From Actinomycetota bacterium (lineage in GTDB: Bacteria > Actinomycetota > Thermoleophilia > Gaiellales > Gaiellaceae): DNA of 64,000 nt. The position numbers and the translations under genes were made by a program. The stretch spans positions 44,960 to 108,959 of the forward strand of contig PLJC01000022.1 in assembly GCA_003139545.1 (NCBI GenBank), written 5' to 3'. The notes beneath the pieces were generated by a model that was not told the origin of the DNA, did no database searches, and was given only the letters and a program-made list of their open reading frames with translations. Shown here piece after piece: positions 53,016 through 64,000 of this stretch. Numbering within the stretch: position 1 is the first letter of the stretch; each line of letters starts with the position of its first letter.

Positions 53016-53843
53016 TCAAGCGAGCACTTCACTCGCTTCGTGCGCGGTCCCGAATACCTCGTCCAGGTCCACCGAGGCGATCTCCGCGCGCACGCGCGAG
53101 GGTGCATCCGGGTCCGAGAAAAGCACGGTCCCGAGCGCGACGTCGCGCGCGCCGCACGCGACGAGCTCCACCACGTCCTGCCCGGTGACGACCCCACCCA
53201 TCCCGACGACCGGCAACTTCGTCGCCGCATAACAGGTATGCACCGCGGCGAGCGCGACCGGTTTGAGGGACGGGCCTGAGAGCCCGCCTTGCCCGCGGGC
53301 CAGCACCGGCTCGAGGGTTCGCGGATGAAGCGCCATGCCCCGCAGCGTGTTGATGAGCGAAAGACCGTCCGCCCCGGCCGCCGCCACCGCACGCGCCACC
53401 TCTCCCAGATCCGGATGCGCCGCCGAGAGCTTCGCGTACAGCGGCAACGTCGTGGCCCGCCGGCAGGCGGCGACGATCTCCGCAGCCGAGTCGGCCGCCT
53501 CGTCGACGTTCGGGCACGAGAGGTTCAGCTCGATCGCCTCGACGCCGGCGAGCGCGGCACAGGTCTCGGCGTAGTCGGCGGCACAGAACCCGCCGACGGA
53601 GATCCAGAGCGGCAGCTTCAGCTCATGCAGACGAGGGAGCGTCTCGGCCAGGAAGCGCTCGCGCCCGGGGTTCGCGAGACCGATCGCGTTCAGCATCCCG
53701 TGCGCCGTCTCGGCGATGCGCGGCGGCGCGTTCCCTTCGCGCGGCAACGGGGTGATCGTCTTCGTGACGAAGCCGTCGAGCTGCCGCGCCACTTCCGGCG
53801 CCGTCAGCGCGTCGAGGCAGCCGGAGGCGTTAAGCAGCCGCAA
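53016..53843 (-). CDS. pyrD: Dihydroorotate dehydrogenase, class 1B catalytic subunit
   Basis: 275 aa, about 25 shorter than usual. FMN and substrate motifs are present: [30 protein letters not shown] with the catalytic Cys, KLSAAHPDLGEVARA, NTLRGMALHP and VVGMGGVVTGQDVVEL. The first available start, TTG at 53841-53843, lies directly before RLLNASGC; the frame is closed by a TGA 12 codons further up, so the first beta strand common in this family is missing. Works with PyrK to pass electrons to NAD. Confidence 0.9.
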   Translation of the reverse strand: MRLLNASGCLDALTAPEVARQLDGFVTKTITPLPREGNAPPRIAETAHGMLNAIGLANPGRERFLAETLPRLHELKLPLWISVGGFCAADYAETCAALAGVEAIELNLSCPNVDEAADSAAEIVAACRRATTLPLYAKLSAAHPDLGEVARAVAAAGADGLSLINTLRGMALHPRTLEPVLARGQGGLSGPSLKPVALAAVHTCYAATKLPVVGMGGVVTGQDVVELVACGARDVALGTVLFSDPDAPSRVRAEIASVDLDEVFGTAHEASEVLA

Positions 53844-54469
53844 GAACGGGTCCCTCCACGCACAGCCGCTTCAGCTCGCCGTCAATCTCGAACGCGCACC
53901 CGTAACACGCGCCGTACCCGCAGGCCATCGCCGCCTCCCACGCGAGCTGCGCACCCGGGCACCGTTCGGCGACCGCGCGCAGCATCGGTTCCGGCCCGCA
54001 CGCGAGGACGTCGAAGTCGGGCTCGATCAGCTCGGTGACGAGCACCGGGTCGACGACGACCTCCGCCTCGGGAAGGAGTGCCGCCGCCTCGGCGTGGCGG
54101 TCGGAGCGGAAGCCGAGCACGACCGGCGGCCGGCCGATCCGCCCGGCGAGATACGACAGCGGCGCCATCCCGATGCCGCCGCCAACGAGGAGCGGCCGCT
54201 CGACGTCGAGCCGGAAACCGTTGCCGAGCGGGCCGAAGACGTGGATGCGCTCGCCGGGCTGCAGCGCGCAGAGCGCCTCGGTCCCGGGGCCGACCGCTTC
54301 GAGCAGGAACGCGAGCTCGCCTGCCGGCGCGAGGCACAGCGACAGCGCGCGGGGCAGCAAGCGGCCCGGGGCCTCGAGCATGAAGAACTGTCCCGGCACT
54401 CCCGGGTCGAGCCCGCCGCGATCGAGGCGAAGCAGCGTGTAGGCGCCGACCGCTTCGACGCCGGCGACG

Positions 54470-54492
<23 letters not shown>
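53830..54492 (-). CDS. pyrK: Dihydroorotate dehydrogenase electron transfer subunit
   Basis: 220 aa. FAD/NAD reductase fold ([23 protein letters not shown]), then a C-terminal 2Fe-2S cluster motif [11 protein letters not shown] with the fourth cysteine in RLCVEG. ATG at 54490-54492, inside the carB end by 23 bases. Overlaps pyrD by 14 bases, consistent with a fixed subunit ratio. Confidence 0.93.
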
Positions 54493-57560
<3,068 letters not shown>

Positions 57561-57568
<8 letters not shown>

Positions 57569-58598
57569 TGGCTGCGACCTCGTCCACCCAGTGCTCGAGC
57601 AACGGCCACGCGTCGTGCGGGCCGGGGCCGGCCTCGGGATGGAACTGCAGCGAGCGGGCGCGCAGCTCCGGGAACTCGAGGCCTTCCACCGTTCCGTCGT
57701 AGAGCGAGACGTGCGTCGCCACCTCGGTGTCGGTCGCGCGCACGGCGAAGCCGTGGTTCTGACTTGTCACGAGCACGCGCTGGTCGGCGCGCTGCAGGAC
57801 CGGATGGTTCGCGCCGCGGTGGCCGAACGGGAGCTTGAACGTCTCGTGCCCGGTCGCGAGCGCCAGCACCTGGTGGCCGAGGCAGATGCCGAGCACCTGC
57901 GTGCGCCCGAGCAGGTCGCGCATCGTCGCCACTTGGGGCTCGAGCGGCCCCGGGTCGCCGGGGCCCGGCGAGAAGAGGACGCCGTCGTAGCCGGCCAGCT
58001 CGTCCGCGCCGACGTCGTGCGGATGGACGGTGACCGCAGCGCCCGCGGCCGCGAGCCGGCGGAGCACCGAGCTCTTCACGCCGTAGTCAACGACCGCGAC
58101 GCGCGCGCGGCCGTCTTCGGCGAAGACGTACGGCTCGGTCGTCGAGACAGCTGCTGCGAGTGCGCGCCCCTCCATCGGCGGCAGCGCACGAGCTGCCTCG
58201 ACCGCTTCCTCGATCGAGCCGCCGCCGGCGACGGCGACCGCGCGCATCGAACCGAGGTCGCGGATCTTCAGCACGAGCGACCGCGTGTCGATGCCCGACA
58301 GCGCGACGATGCCGCGCTCGTGCAGCCACTCCGTCCACTCCGGGCCACGCGCCTCGCGCATGAGCACAGCCTTCGCGTGCACCCGGCCCGACTCGGAGCG
58401 TGCGTCGGCGACGCCGTAGTTGCCGATCATCGGCGCCGTGAAGCAGACGATCTGCTCCGCAAAGCTCGGATCGGTGACGGCCTCCTGATAACCGCTCATC
58501 CCGGTGGTGAAGACAGCCTCCCCCGCGGCGAAGCCCTCCGCGCCCACCGACTCGCCGCGGAAGACGGTGCCGTCCTCGAGTGCGAGGAAGCCGGTCAT
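57561..58598 (-). CDS. carA: Carbamoyl phosphate synthase small chain
   Basis: 345 aa. N-terminal domain starting [20 protein letters not shown]-terminal class I glutaminase with the nucleophile in [13 protein letters not shown] (Cys about 239) and His/Glu in [17 protein letters not shown] at 58596-58598, overlapping the pyrC stop as ATGA. Confidence 0.97.
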
Positions 58599-59896
58599 GC
58601 CTCGAATGCCACCGCGCCGCCGGCGATCGTCATCGCGACGACTCCTGTGAGCCGCTCGCCGAGCAGCCAGCTGTTGCGCGAGCGCGACTTGAAGGACTGC
58701 GCGTCGACGTCCCACTCGCGCTCGAGATCGAGGAGGACGAGGTTGGCCGCGGCGCCGACGGCGACACGCGGCCGATCGAGGCCGAAGGCGCGTGCCGGTC
58801 CTGCCGTCATTCGCTCGACGAGGGTAGCCAGGGGCAGGAGCCCGGGCTGCACGAGCCGCGTGTACAGAACGGCGAAGGCCGTCTCGAGGCCCGTGACGCC
58901 GAACGGCGCCGCCTCGAAGGGAACGTCCTTCTCGTGCAGCGCGTGCGGCGCGTGGTCGGTGGCAATCGACTCGATCGTCCCGTCGCGGAGCGCGTCGAGC
59001 AGCGCCGCGCGATCGAGCTCTGCGCGCAGCGGCGGGTTCATCTTCACGTTCGGGTCAAGCGAGCGCACGACGTCGTCGGTGAGCACGAGATGGTGCGGCG
59101 TCACTTCCGCCGTCGCCGCGACGCCGGCGGCGCGGGCGCGCCGGAGCGCGGCCACGGATTCCGCGGACGACAGATGGAGCAGATGGATGGGCTGTCCTTC
59201 GTAGGCGGCGAGCGCGAGGTCGCGCTCGACCATCACCGATTCCGCGACCGACGGGTAGCCGGCGAAGCCGAGCTCGGCTGCGACCGCGCCTTCGTGCACG
59301 TGGCCATCGTGCGAGAGCGAGCGCTCCTCGCAGTGGAGGGCGAGCTTGCGTCCGGTGATGGACGAGTACTGGAGTGCGCGGCGCATCATTCCGGCCGACG
59401 CGACGGGAACGCCGTCGTCGGAGAAGGCGACCGCACCGGCGTCTGCGAGCTCCGCCATCTCGGTCAGCTCTTCTCCGCGTTGGCCGCGCGTGATGGCGGC
59501 GAGGAATCCGACGGCGATCTCGGCCTCGCGGCCCGCCGTCTCGACGAGCGCGCCGAGTGTCGCCGCGGAGTCGACGACCGGATCGGTGTTCGGCATGGCG
59601 AGGATGACGCAGAAGCCGCCGGCCGCCGCAGCCTGCGTGCCGCTGGCAATCGTCTCCTCGTCTTCGCGGCCGGGCGTGCGCAGGTGCACGTGCGGGTCGA
59701 CGAACGCGGGCGCGAGCACAAGGCCGGCTCCGTCGACAACCCGATGCTCGTTCGTGTCGAGCTGCTCACCGATCACGGAGATGACGCCCGCGTCGATGCG
59801 CACGTCGACGACTGTGTCGATTCCTTCCACCGGGTCGAGGACGCGTGCACCGCGGACGACGATGTTCGCTCCCGGGCGATCCTTGAGGTACAGCAT
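58595..59896 (-). CDS. pyrC: Dihydroorotase
   Basis: 433 aa type I amidohydrolase. Metal site HVHLR at 69-73, a later TATAEVTPHHLVLTDD and the general-base Asp in SIATDHAPHALHEKD. The ATG at 59894-59896 has GGAGG seven bases upstream; a GTG one codon before (59899) overlaps the pyrB stop and may be used instead. Closes carbamoyl aspartate to dihydroorotate. Confidence 0.96.
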   Translation of the reverse strand: MLYLKDRPGANIVVRGARVLDPVEGIDTVVDVRIDAGVISVIGEQLDTNEHRVVDGAGLVLAPAFVDPHVHLRTPGREDEETIASGTQAAAAGGFCVILAMPNTDPVVDSAATLGALVETAGREAEIAVGFLAAITRGQRGEELTEMAELADAGAVAFSDDGVPVASAGMMRRALQYSSITGRKLALHCEERSLSHDGHVHEGAVAAELGFAGYPSVAESVMVERDLALAAYEGQPIHLLHLSSAESVAALRRARAAGVAATAEVTPHHLVLTDDVVRSLDPNVKMNPPLRAELDRAALLDALRDGTIESIATDHAPHALHEKDVPFEAAPFGVTGLETAFAVLYTRLVQPGLLPLATLVERMTAGPARAFGLDRPRVAVGAAANLVLLDLEREWDVDAQSFKSRSRNSWLLGERLTGVVAMTIAGGAVAFEA

Positions 59897-60882
59897 CACG
59901 CCACCTCCGCGGCCGCGAGCGCGCGCACCCCGACGGGTCCGCCGGTGAGCACGTCGTAGAGGACAGCCATCCGGATGACGAGGCCCGACCGCACCTGCGT
60001 CTCGACGAGCGCGTCGACCGAGTCCGCCACGCGCGGGTCGATTTCGACGCCGCGGTTCATCGGTCCCGGGTGCATGACCTTCTGGCCCGGTCGCAGCCGG
60101 TCGGGCGTGACGCCCCACCGCGCTGCGTACTCGCGCAAGCTCGGAACGTAGTTCGCGCCCGCTTCCATACGCTCCTGTTGCATGCGCAGGACGTAGACGA
60201 CGTCGGCGTCGCGGATGACGCCGATGTCGGTCGTCATCTCCGCGTCCAATCCGCGCGGCAGGAGCGCCGGCGGCCCGACGAGCGTGCAGCGGATCCCGAC
60301 GAGCGCGAACGCCTGCAGCAGCGAGCGGGCGACGCGCGAGTGCAGGACGTCTCCGACCACCGCGACGTGGAGCCCTTCGAGGCGGCCGAACTCCTGGTGC
60401 ATCGTGTACAGGTCGAGCAGCGCCTGCGTCGGGTGCTGATGCTTCCCGTCCCCGGCGTTCACCACGTGCGCGTCGGTGACGCGGGCGACGAGCTGCGGCG
60501 CTCCGATCTGCGGGTGCCGGATGACGATCACGTCCGGGTCGTACGCGCCGAGCGTCTGCGCGGTGTCCTTCAGCGATTCGCCCTTGTCCACCGACGAGCC
60601 CGCCGACTTGATCGTGAGCGTGTCGGCCGAGAGCCGCTTCGCGGCGAGCTCGAAGCTCGACGACGTGCGCGTGGACGCTTCGTAGAAGAGATTCACGACG
60701 AGCCGGCCCTTCAGCGTCGGCAGCTTCTTCACCTCGCGGTCGAGCGCCGACTCGAACGTGCGCGCGGTGCCGAGCAGCCGCTGCACGTCGTCGCGCGTGA
60801 GGTCGGACACGGAGAGCAGGTGGCGCCGCGGCGGCGGCCCCGGAGGGCGAAGGTCGTCGCGCACGAGGCGGATGGACGTCAT
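59896..60882 (-). CDS. pyrB: Aspartate carbamoyltransferase catalytic subunit
   Basis: 328 aa. Carbamoyl phosphate motif STRTSSSF and aspartate loop region GDGKHQHPTQALLDLYT; the C-terminal HPGPMNRGVEID is diagnostic. No pyrI gene, as expected outside enterics. ATG overlapping pyrR stop as ATGA. Confidence 0.97.
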   Translation of the reverse strand: MTSIRLVRDDLRPPGPPPRRHLLSVSDLTRDDVQRLLGTARTFESALDREVKKLPTLKGRLVVNLFYEASTRTSSSFELAAKRLSADTLTIKSAGSSVDKGESLKDTAQTLGAYDPDVIVIRHPQIGAPQLVARVTDAHVVNAGDGKHQHPTQALLDLYTMHQEFGRLEGLHVAVVGDVLHSRVARSLLQAFALVGIRCTLVGPPALLPRGLDAEMTTDIGVIRDADVVYVLRMQQERMEAGANYVPSLREYAARWGVTPDRLRPGQKVMHPGPMNRGVEIDPRVADSVDALVETQVRSGLVIRMAVLYDVLTGGPVGVRALAAAEVA

Positions 60883-61469
60883 CGGGATTCCTCCTCGGGC
60901 ACGGAGACGAGCAGGACGGAGTCGACCTCGTCGATCTCGACGAGCTGCACCTGGATGCGCTCGGTGCGCGCGGTGGGCAGGTTCTTGCCGACGTAGTCAG
61001 GGCGGATCGGCAGCTCGCGGTGGCCGCGGTCGACGAGGACTGCGAGCTGGACGCGCGCGGGGCGGCCGTAGTCGAAGAGCGCCTCGATCGCGGCGCGGAT
61101 CGTGCGGCCGGTGTAGAGGACGTCGTCGACGAGCACGACCGTCCGGCCCTCGAGCGGGAAGTCGAGCAATGTCTCGCGGACGATCGGCTGCGCATGCAGC
61201 GGCGCTTCGCCTCCGCGCACGTGGACGTCATCGCGGTAGAAAGTGATGTCGACGGCGCCGAGCTGCGGCGCCTCGCCGGCGCGCTCCTCGATCAACCGCG
61301 CCAGCCGTTGCGCGAGCGGCACGCCGCGCGTCTGGATGCCGACGAGCGCAACCTCGTCGAGCTCCGGATTCGCCTCGATGATCTCGTGGGCGATACGGGA
61401 AAGCGTCCGCGACAGCGCTTCCGCGTCGAGCAGGACCTTCCCGGAGGTTTCCGGGGCGTGCGTCGTCAT
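60879..61469 (-). CDS. pyrR: PyrR bifunctional pyrimidine regulator/uracil phosphoribosyltransferase
   Basis: 196 aa. PRPP motif VVLVDDVLYTGRTIRAA and the dimer/RNA-binding surface of the PyrR family (IRPDYVGKNLPTARTERIQV). With UMP it binds the leader RNA and represses the pyr operon. ATG at 61467-61469 with AAAGGAG upstream, which is itself part of the PyrR-binding stem-loop at 61476-61506. First gene of pyrR-pyrB-pyrC-carA-carB-pyrK-pyrD. Confidence 0.96.
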   Translation of the reverse strand: MTTHAPETSGKVLLDAEALSRTLSRIAHEIIEANPELDEVALVGIQTRGVPLAQRLARLIEERAGEAPQLGAVDITFYRDDVHVRGGEAPLHAQPIVRETLLDFPLEGRTVVLVDDVLYTGRTIRAAIEALFDYGRPARVQLAVLVDRGHRELPIRPDYVGKNLPTARTERIQVQLVEIDEVDSVLLVSVPEEESR

Positions 61470-61475
61470 TCGACT

Positions 61476-61506
61476 CCTTTCCGGCCTCGCTGGACCGGGT
61501 TAAAGG
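61476..61506 (-). promoter_or_regulatory. PyrR RNA-binding loop in the pyrR leader
   Basis: On the minus strand the RNA folds as CCUUU, an AA bulge, CCCGG, the loop UCCAGCGAGG, CCGG and AAAGG. The consensus PyrR site has UUUAA...GUCCAGAGAGGCU...AAAGG; here a single A-to-C change in the loop matches the mycobacterial form. The 3' arm AAAGG is the Shine-Dalgarno of pyrR, so binding should block translation, as reported for M. smegmatis. No terminator hairpin is seen, so translational control is more likely than attenuation. Confidence 0.85.
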
Positions 61507-61551
61507 GTTCGTGCTGCCGCAACACTAGCGGCCCTGACGGATGGACGTAGG

Positions 61552-62193
61552 ATGCCCGCCGTGCGCGAGCTGCAGCCCGGCCTCTGGCACTGGACGTCGC
61601 GCCATCCCGACTGGGATGAGGAGCAATGGTGGCCGGAGATCGTCTCGTCGTACGCGATCGAGCTTGGCGACGATTTCCTGTTGTTCGACCCGCTCTCCGT
61701 TCCCGACGAGCTGCGCGAGCGTGCGACCGCCGTCGTTCTGACCGCCCCGTACCACGAGCGCGACGCGCGCCGGCTCGGCCTCCCGGTGCACACGCCGCCC
61801 GCCGACACCTGGCAGAACTGGGTCGAGAAGTTCGGCATCGACCCCGAGCGCGTGCGCGGCATGGAGAGTGACGACCTCACCTGGCTGCGCGCGGGCGAAG
61901 GCGAAGGGCACTTCCACGGTCCCGGAGCGTGGCCGTTCGGCGTCCACGGGTACGCGGGCCGCGAGGACAACGATCTCATCCTCTGGCTGCCGGCGATCAA
62001 CGCGATCGTCACCGGCGACTCGCTTTCCGACTTCGGCGACGGATTGGGCATCCAGCTCGGCGGTCGCAAGCACGTCACGCGCGACGACGTCGCCCAACAG
62101 CTTCGTCCGCTGCTCGAGCTGCCGGTCGAGCTCGTGCTGCCCGCGCACGGCGGGCCGACAGACCGCGCCGCGCTCGAGCACGCGCTCGCTTGA
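61552..62193 (+). CDS. Metallo-beta-lactamase-like protein with degenerate metal motif
   Basis: 213 aa. The fold pattern of MBL hydrolases is recognisable (LLFDPLSVP, NAIVTGDSLSDFG, LVLPAHGGPTDR), but the HxHxDH zinc motif is replaced by APYHERDA, so at most part of the metal site remains. Function unknown. ATG start; divergent from pyrR; its TGA stop overlaps the next start as TTGA. Confidence 0.7.
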   Translation: MPAVRELQPGLWHWTSRHPDWDEEQWWPEIVSSYAIELGDDFLLFDPLSVPDELRERATAVVLTAPYHERDARRLGLPVHTPPADTWQNWVEKFGIDPERVRGMESDDLTWLRAGEGEGHFHGPGAWPFGVHGYAGREDNDLILWLPAINAIVTGDSLSDFGDGLGIQLGGRKHVTRDDVAQQLRPLLELPVELVLPAHGGPTDRAALEHALA

Positions 62194-62663
62194 CCGTGAC
62201 CGAGGACTGGACAGCGCGGTTTCAGACCCTCTTCGAGAGTCCTTCGCCCGCAGTCCTGACGACGTATCGCGCAGATGGGAGTGCGTTGGTGTCGCCCGTG
62301 TGGTTCCGTTGGGCTGACGGAGCGTTCGAAGTCGTCGTCGCCGAGGGCGACATCAAGTTGCGCCACCTGGCTCGCGACCGGCGCTGCATTCTCGTCGTGT
62401 TCGAGGCAGTACCGCCGTTCCGGGGCATCGAGGTGCGCGGTGTCCCCGAGCTCGTCGAAGGTGACGTCACGGCCGTGCGTGAAGCGATCGCCGGACGGTA
62501 TTTGGGTGTCGAGGCCGGAAAGCGGTTCGCCGACGAGCGACGCTCCCATCCCGGTGTCGTGGTGCGCCTGGATGCGGGCGAGCCTCGCGTCTGGGATCTT
62601 TCGGCGATGATTTCACCCGCTGTGGCGAGTCTGGTTGATCGACAGGCGTCGCCCGGCCTATGA
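62190..62663 (+). CDS. Pyridoxamine 5'-phosphate oxidase-like (split-barrel flavin/F420) protein
   Basis: 157 aa. PAVLTTYRADGSALVSPVWFRW, then VVAEGDIKLRHLARDRRCILVVFE, which is the FMN/F420-binding split-barrel fold of PPOX-family reductases common in actinobacteria. Substrate unknown. TTG start at 62190 coupled to the previous stop; GTG at 62196 is an alternative. Confidence 0.8.
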   Translation: MTVTEDWTARFQTLFESPSPAVLTTYRADGSALVSPVWFRWADGAFEVVVAEGDIKLRHLARDRRCILVVFEAVPPFRGIEVRGVPELVEGDVTAVREAIAGRYLGVEAGKRFADERRSHPGVVVRLDAGEPRVWDLSAMISPAVASLVDRQASPGL

Positions 62664-63088
62664 ATCGAGAGAGGGAGCAAGTGGACGAATCGGCTGCAGG
62701 AAAAGACGGAGCGTGGCCCGGTGGGATCGCTGCGATCACGCTCTTCGTGGAGGACCTGGGAGAGACTAGGCGGTTTTACGGCGAGGTCTTCGGATTGCCG
62801 GTGGTGTTCGAGGACGAGAACTCAGCGGTGTTCCGCTTCGGCGAAACGCTCATCAACCTGCTGAAGGTAACCGAGGCGCCAGAGCTGATCGAGCCGGCAA
62901 TCGTGGCGTCTTCCGAGGCCGGTGCTCGGTTCCAGTTCACGCTCGGCGTTCAGGATGTCGACGCGATGTGCGAGGAACTGCGGCGGCGCGGGGTTGAGCT
63001 CCTGAACGGCCCGATGGATCGGCCCTGGGGAATCCGCACCGCGAGCTTTCGCGATCCCGGTGGTCACATCTGGGAGATTGCGCATTGA
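62660..63088 (+). CDS. VOC (glyoxalase/bleomycin-resistance) family protein
   Basis: 142 aa. Two beta-alpha-beta-beta-beta halves: IAAITLFVEDLGETRRFYGEVFGLP and FQFTLGVQDVDAMCEELRRRGVELL, ending ASFRDPGGHIWEI with the Glu metal ligand. Substrate unknown. ATG start coupled to the previous TGA (ATGA). Codon use is less GC-biased than that of neighbouring genes, which hints at recent acquisition. Confidence 0.85.
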   Translation: MNREREQVDESAAGKDGAWPGGIAAITLFVEDLGETRRFYGEVFGLPVVFEDENSAVFRFGETLINLLKVTEAPELIEPAIVASSEAGARFQFTLGVQDVDAMCEELRRRGVELLNGPMDRPWGIRTASFRDPGGHIWEIAH

Positions 63089-63429
63089 TCCGAGAAGAGT
63101 TGAAGCGGCTGGGGACGTGGCAGGAGCGGCACAGGCGGCTCTTCAGTCGGCTCCTGCTCGTTCTGATGCTGACCGCAGTGGTCGATGGAATCGGGACGGT
63201 GCTCGTCTACTTCTTCGAGCGGAACGTCAAGCAGACGGACGTTCACAGCCTGTTCGACGCGTTCTTCTTCACGACAGTGCAGCTCCTGACGGTTTCGTCG
63301 CAGATCAAGAATCCGCTCAGCGTCGCCGGACGAGTGGTCGATATCTTCCTCGAGATCTGGGCCGTGCTCGTCGTCGCGGGCTCGGCAGGCGCGATCGCGA
63401 GCTTCTTCCAAACCGGCGACTCGGAGTAA
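63085..63429 (+). CDS. Two-TM channel-like membrane protein
   Basis: 114 aa. A basic amphipathic N-terminus, a membrane segment (LLVLMLTAVVDGIGTVLVYFF), a pore-helix-like FDAFFFTTVQLLTVSSQ and a second membrane segment (IFLEIWAVLVVAGSAGAIASFF). This is the layout of 2TM potassium channels (Ion_trans_2), but the selectivity filter TVGYG is replaced by TVSSQ. It may be a degenerate channel or a channel-derived protein. TTG start overlaps the previous stop as TTGA. Confidence 0.65.
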   Translation: MIREELKRLGTWQERHRRLFSRLLLVLMLTAVVDGIGTVLVYFFERNVKQTDVHSLFDAFFFTTVQLLTVSSQIKNPLSVAGRVVDIFLEIWAVLVVAGSAGAIASFFQTGDSE

Positions 63430-63540
63430 CGTCTGCGCAGGGGTAACGAGCGTCGCCGCATCGCTCCGCGCCGCAATTGTGTGAAACCGTCCGGCGGCGC
63501 GTTCACACTCCTGGGCAACCCCCCGGCCGGAAAGGACCCA
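63430..63540. other. Intergenic region with a small hairpin
   Basis: 111 bases between the channel-like gene and the final membrane protein gene. It contains the inverted repeat GTGTGAA (63479-63485) and TTCACAC (63502-63508) around a GC-rich 16-base loop, and GGAAAGGA just before the downstream ATG. No confident promoter or terminator. Confidence 0.5.
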
Positions 63541-63963
63541 ATGAACCGCATCACGAAGCTCCCACGCGAGCTGCAGATGGTCATCGGCGGAAGCGTCCTC
63601 TACCTGATCATCTCGTTCCTCGACTGGCAGCAGGTCAGCGTCGCCGGCTTCACCGTCGGCGTGGACGAGTGGCACGGCGTCGGCATCATCGCCGGCTTGC
63701 TCGTCTTCGCCGTCCTGCTGTGGGAGGCGGCGCGCTACTTCGGCGTGAAGATCAAGCTCGCGTCGCTGTCCGCCGGACTCGTGTCGGCGGCGCTCGCGCT
63801 CCTGCTGCTCGTGTTCACCATCATCACGTTCCTCTCGCACAGCACGGCGCGCCACTGGCCCGCGTGGATCGGGCTCGTCCTCTCGATCGTGATCGCCATC
63901 GGGGCGCTCAGGCGCGCGAAGACCGAGGACGTCCACCTGCCTGTTGCTCCGCCGACGAACTAA
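63541..63963 (+). CDS. Four-TM integral membrane protein
   Basis: 140 aa, four hydrophobic segments (VIGGSVLYLIISFL; VGIIAGLLVFAVLLW; LVSAALALLLLVFTIITFL; WIGLVLSIVIAIGAL), with a basic cytoplasmic loop YFGVKIKLASLS. Unknown function; typical of small actinobacterial membrane proteins with no assigned role. The ATG at 63541 has GGAAAGGA at good spacing and is preferred over an in-frame GTG 60 bases upstream. Confidence 0.7.
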   Translation: MNRITKLPRELQMVIGGSVLYLIISFLDWQQVSVAGFTVGVDEWHGVGIIAGLLVFAVLLWEAARYFGVKIKLASLSAGLVSAALALLLLVFTIITFLSHSTARHWPAWIGLVLSIVIAIGALRRAKTEDVHLPVAPPTN

Positions 63964-64000
63964 CCCGTCTCATGCCCGAGTGATGCTTCTATGTCTGTCA

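Overview
The window is high-GC DNA that looks like the chromosome of an actinobacterium. A Thermoleophilia-like lineage (Gaiellales/Solirubrobacterales type) is my best guess. The pointers are actinobacterial mIHF beside gmk and rpoZ, RNase Y next to recX-recA, frequent GTG/TTG starts, NrtR control of nadBCA, and gene-start overlaps of the NTGA type almost everywhere. I see no tRNA, rRNA, CRISPR, prophage or intact transposase gene. Most of it is core housekeeping, packed so tightly that no gene-free stretch exceeds about 220 bases.

Layout. 1-5701 (minus): rny (partial), recX, recA, thpR, cinA, a RodZ-like protein and nrtR. 5722-8803 (plus): nadB-nadC-nadA, divergent from nrtR. 8917-14393 (minus): a small membrane protein and a BmpA/NupOPQ-type nucleoside ABC transporter. 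Next come a cytochrome P450 (plus), ftsK (minus) and a hydrolase-adenylate cyclase fusion (plus). 19245-31484 (minus): LigB-like protein, nucleoside hydrolase, ribokinase, a hypothetical protein, RNase J, dapA, a flavoprotein disulfide reductase, an OpuC-type osmoprotectant ABC transporter, dapB and an M16 peptidase. 31619-36136 (minus): a GAF-GAF-GGDEF protein, pnp and rpsO. A gamma-glutamyltransferase (plus) follows. 37539-46413 (minus): zinc ribbon protein, ribF, truB, nrnA, rbfA, chrA, DUF503, infB, ylxR, nusA and rimP, the classic translation/transcription operon with a chromate transporter inserted. 46492-47657: a RmlD-like reductase and dtd. 47689: an orphan PilB/GspE ATPase. 49407-61469 (minus): TPR protein, nucleotidyltransferase, coaBC, DUF2007, rpoZ, gmk, mihF, pyrD, pyrK, carB, carA, pyrC, pyrB and pyrR, the complete UMP route to orotate plus regulator. 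61552-63963 (plus): a short accessory operon (MBL-like, flavin/F420-type oxidoreductase, VOC, channel-like, membrane protein).

Regulation readable from sequence: a perfect GAAC-N4-GTTC SOS box inside thpR upstream of recA; a PyrR binding loop covering the pyrR ribosome binding site; a terminator hairpin 16 bases before the rimP start that looks like an attenuator; two mutually exclusive hairpins in the pnp leader; and shared, overlapping -10 elements that would make nadB and nrtR leaderless.

The most novel material is a set of non-coding mobile-looking elements. Two elements of 104 and 111 bp (8809-8912 and 31487-31597) share an identical 14-base inner core but carry completely different terminal palindromes. 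A third palindrome doublet sits in frame inside nadB. A 168-bp element with perfect 16-bp inverted ends fills the dapA-RNase J junction, supplying the dapA stop codon and the SD-like sequence of the RNase J gene. No protein-coding system of unknown type stands out.
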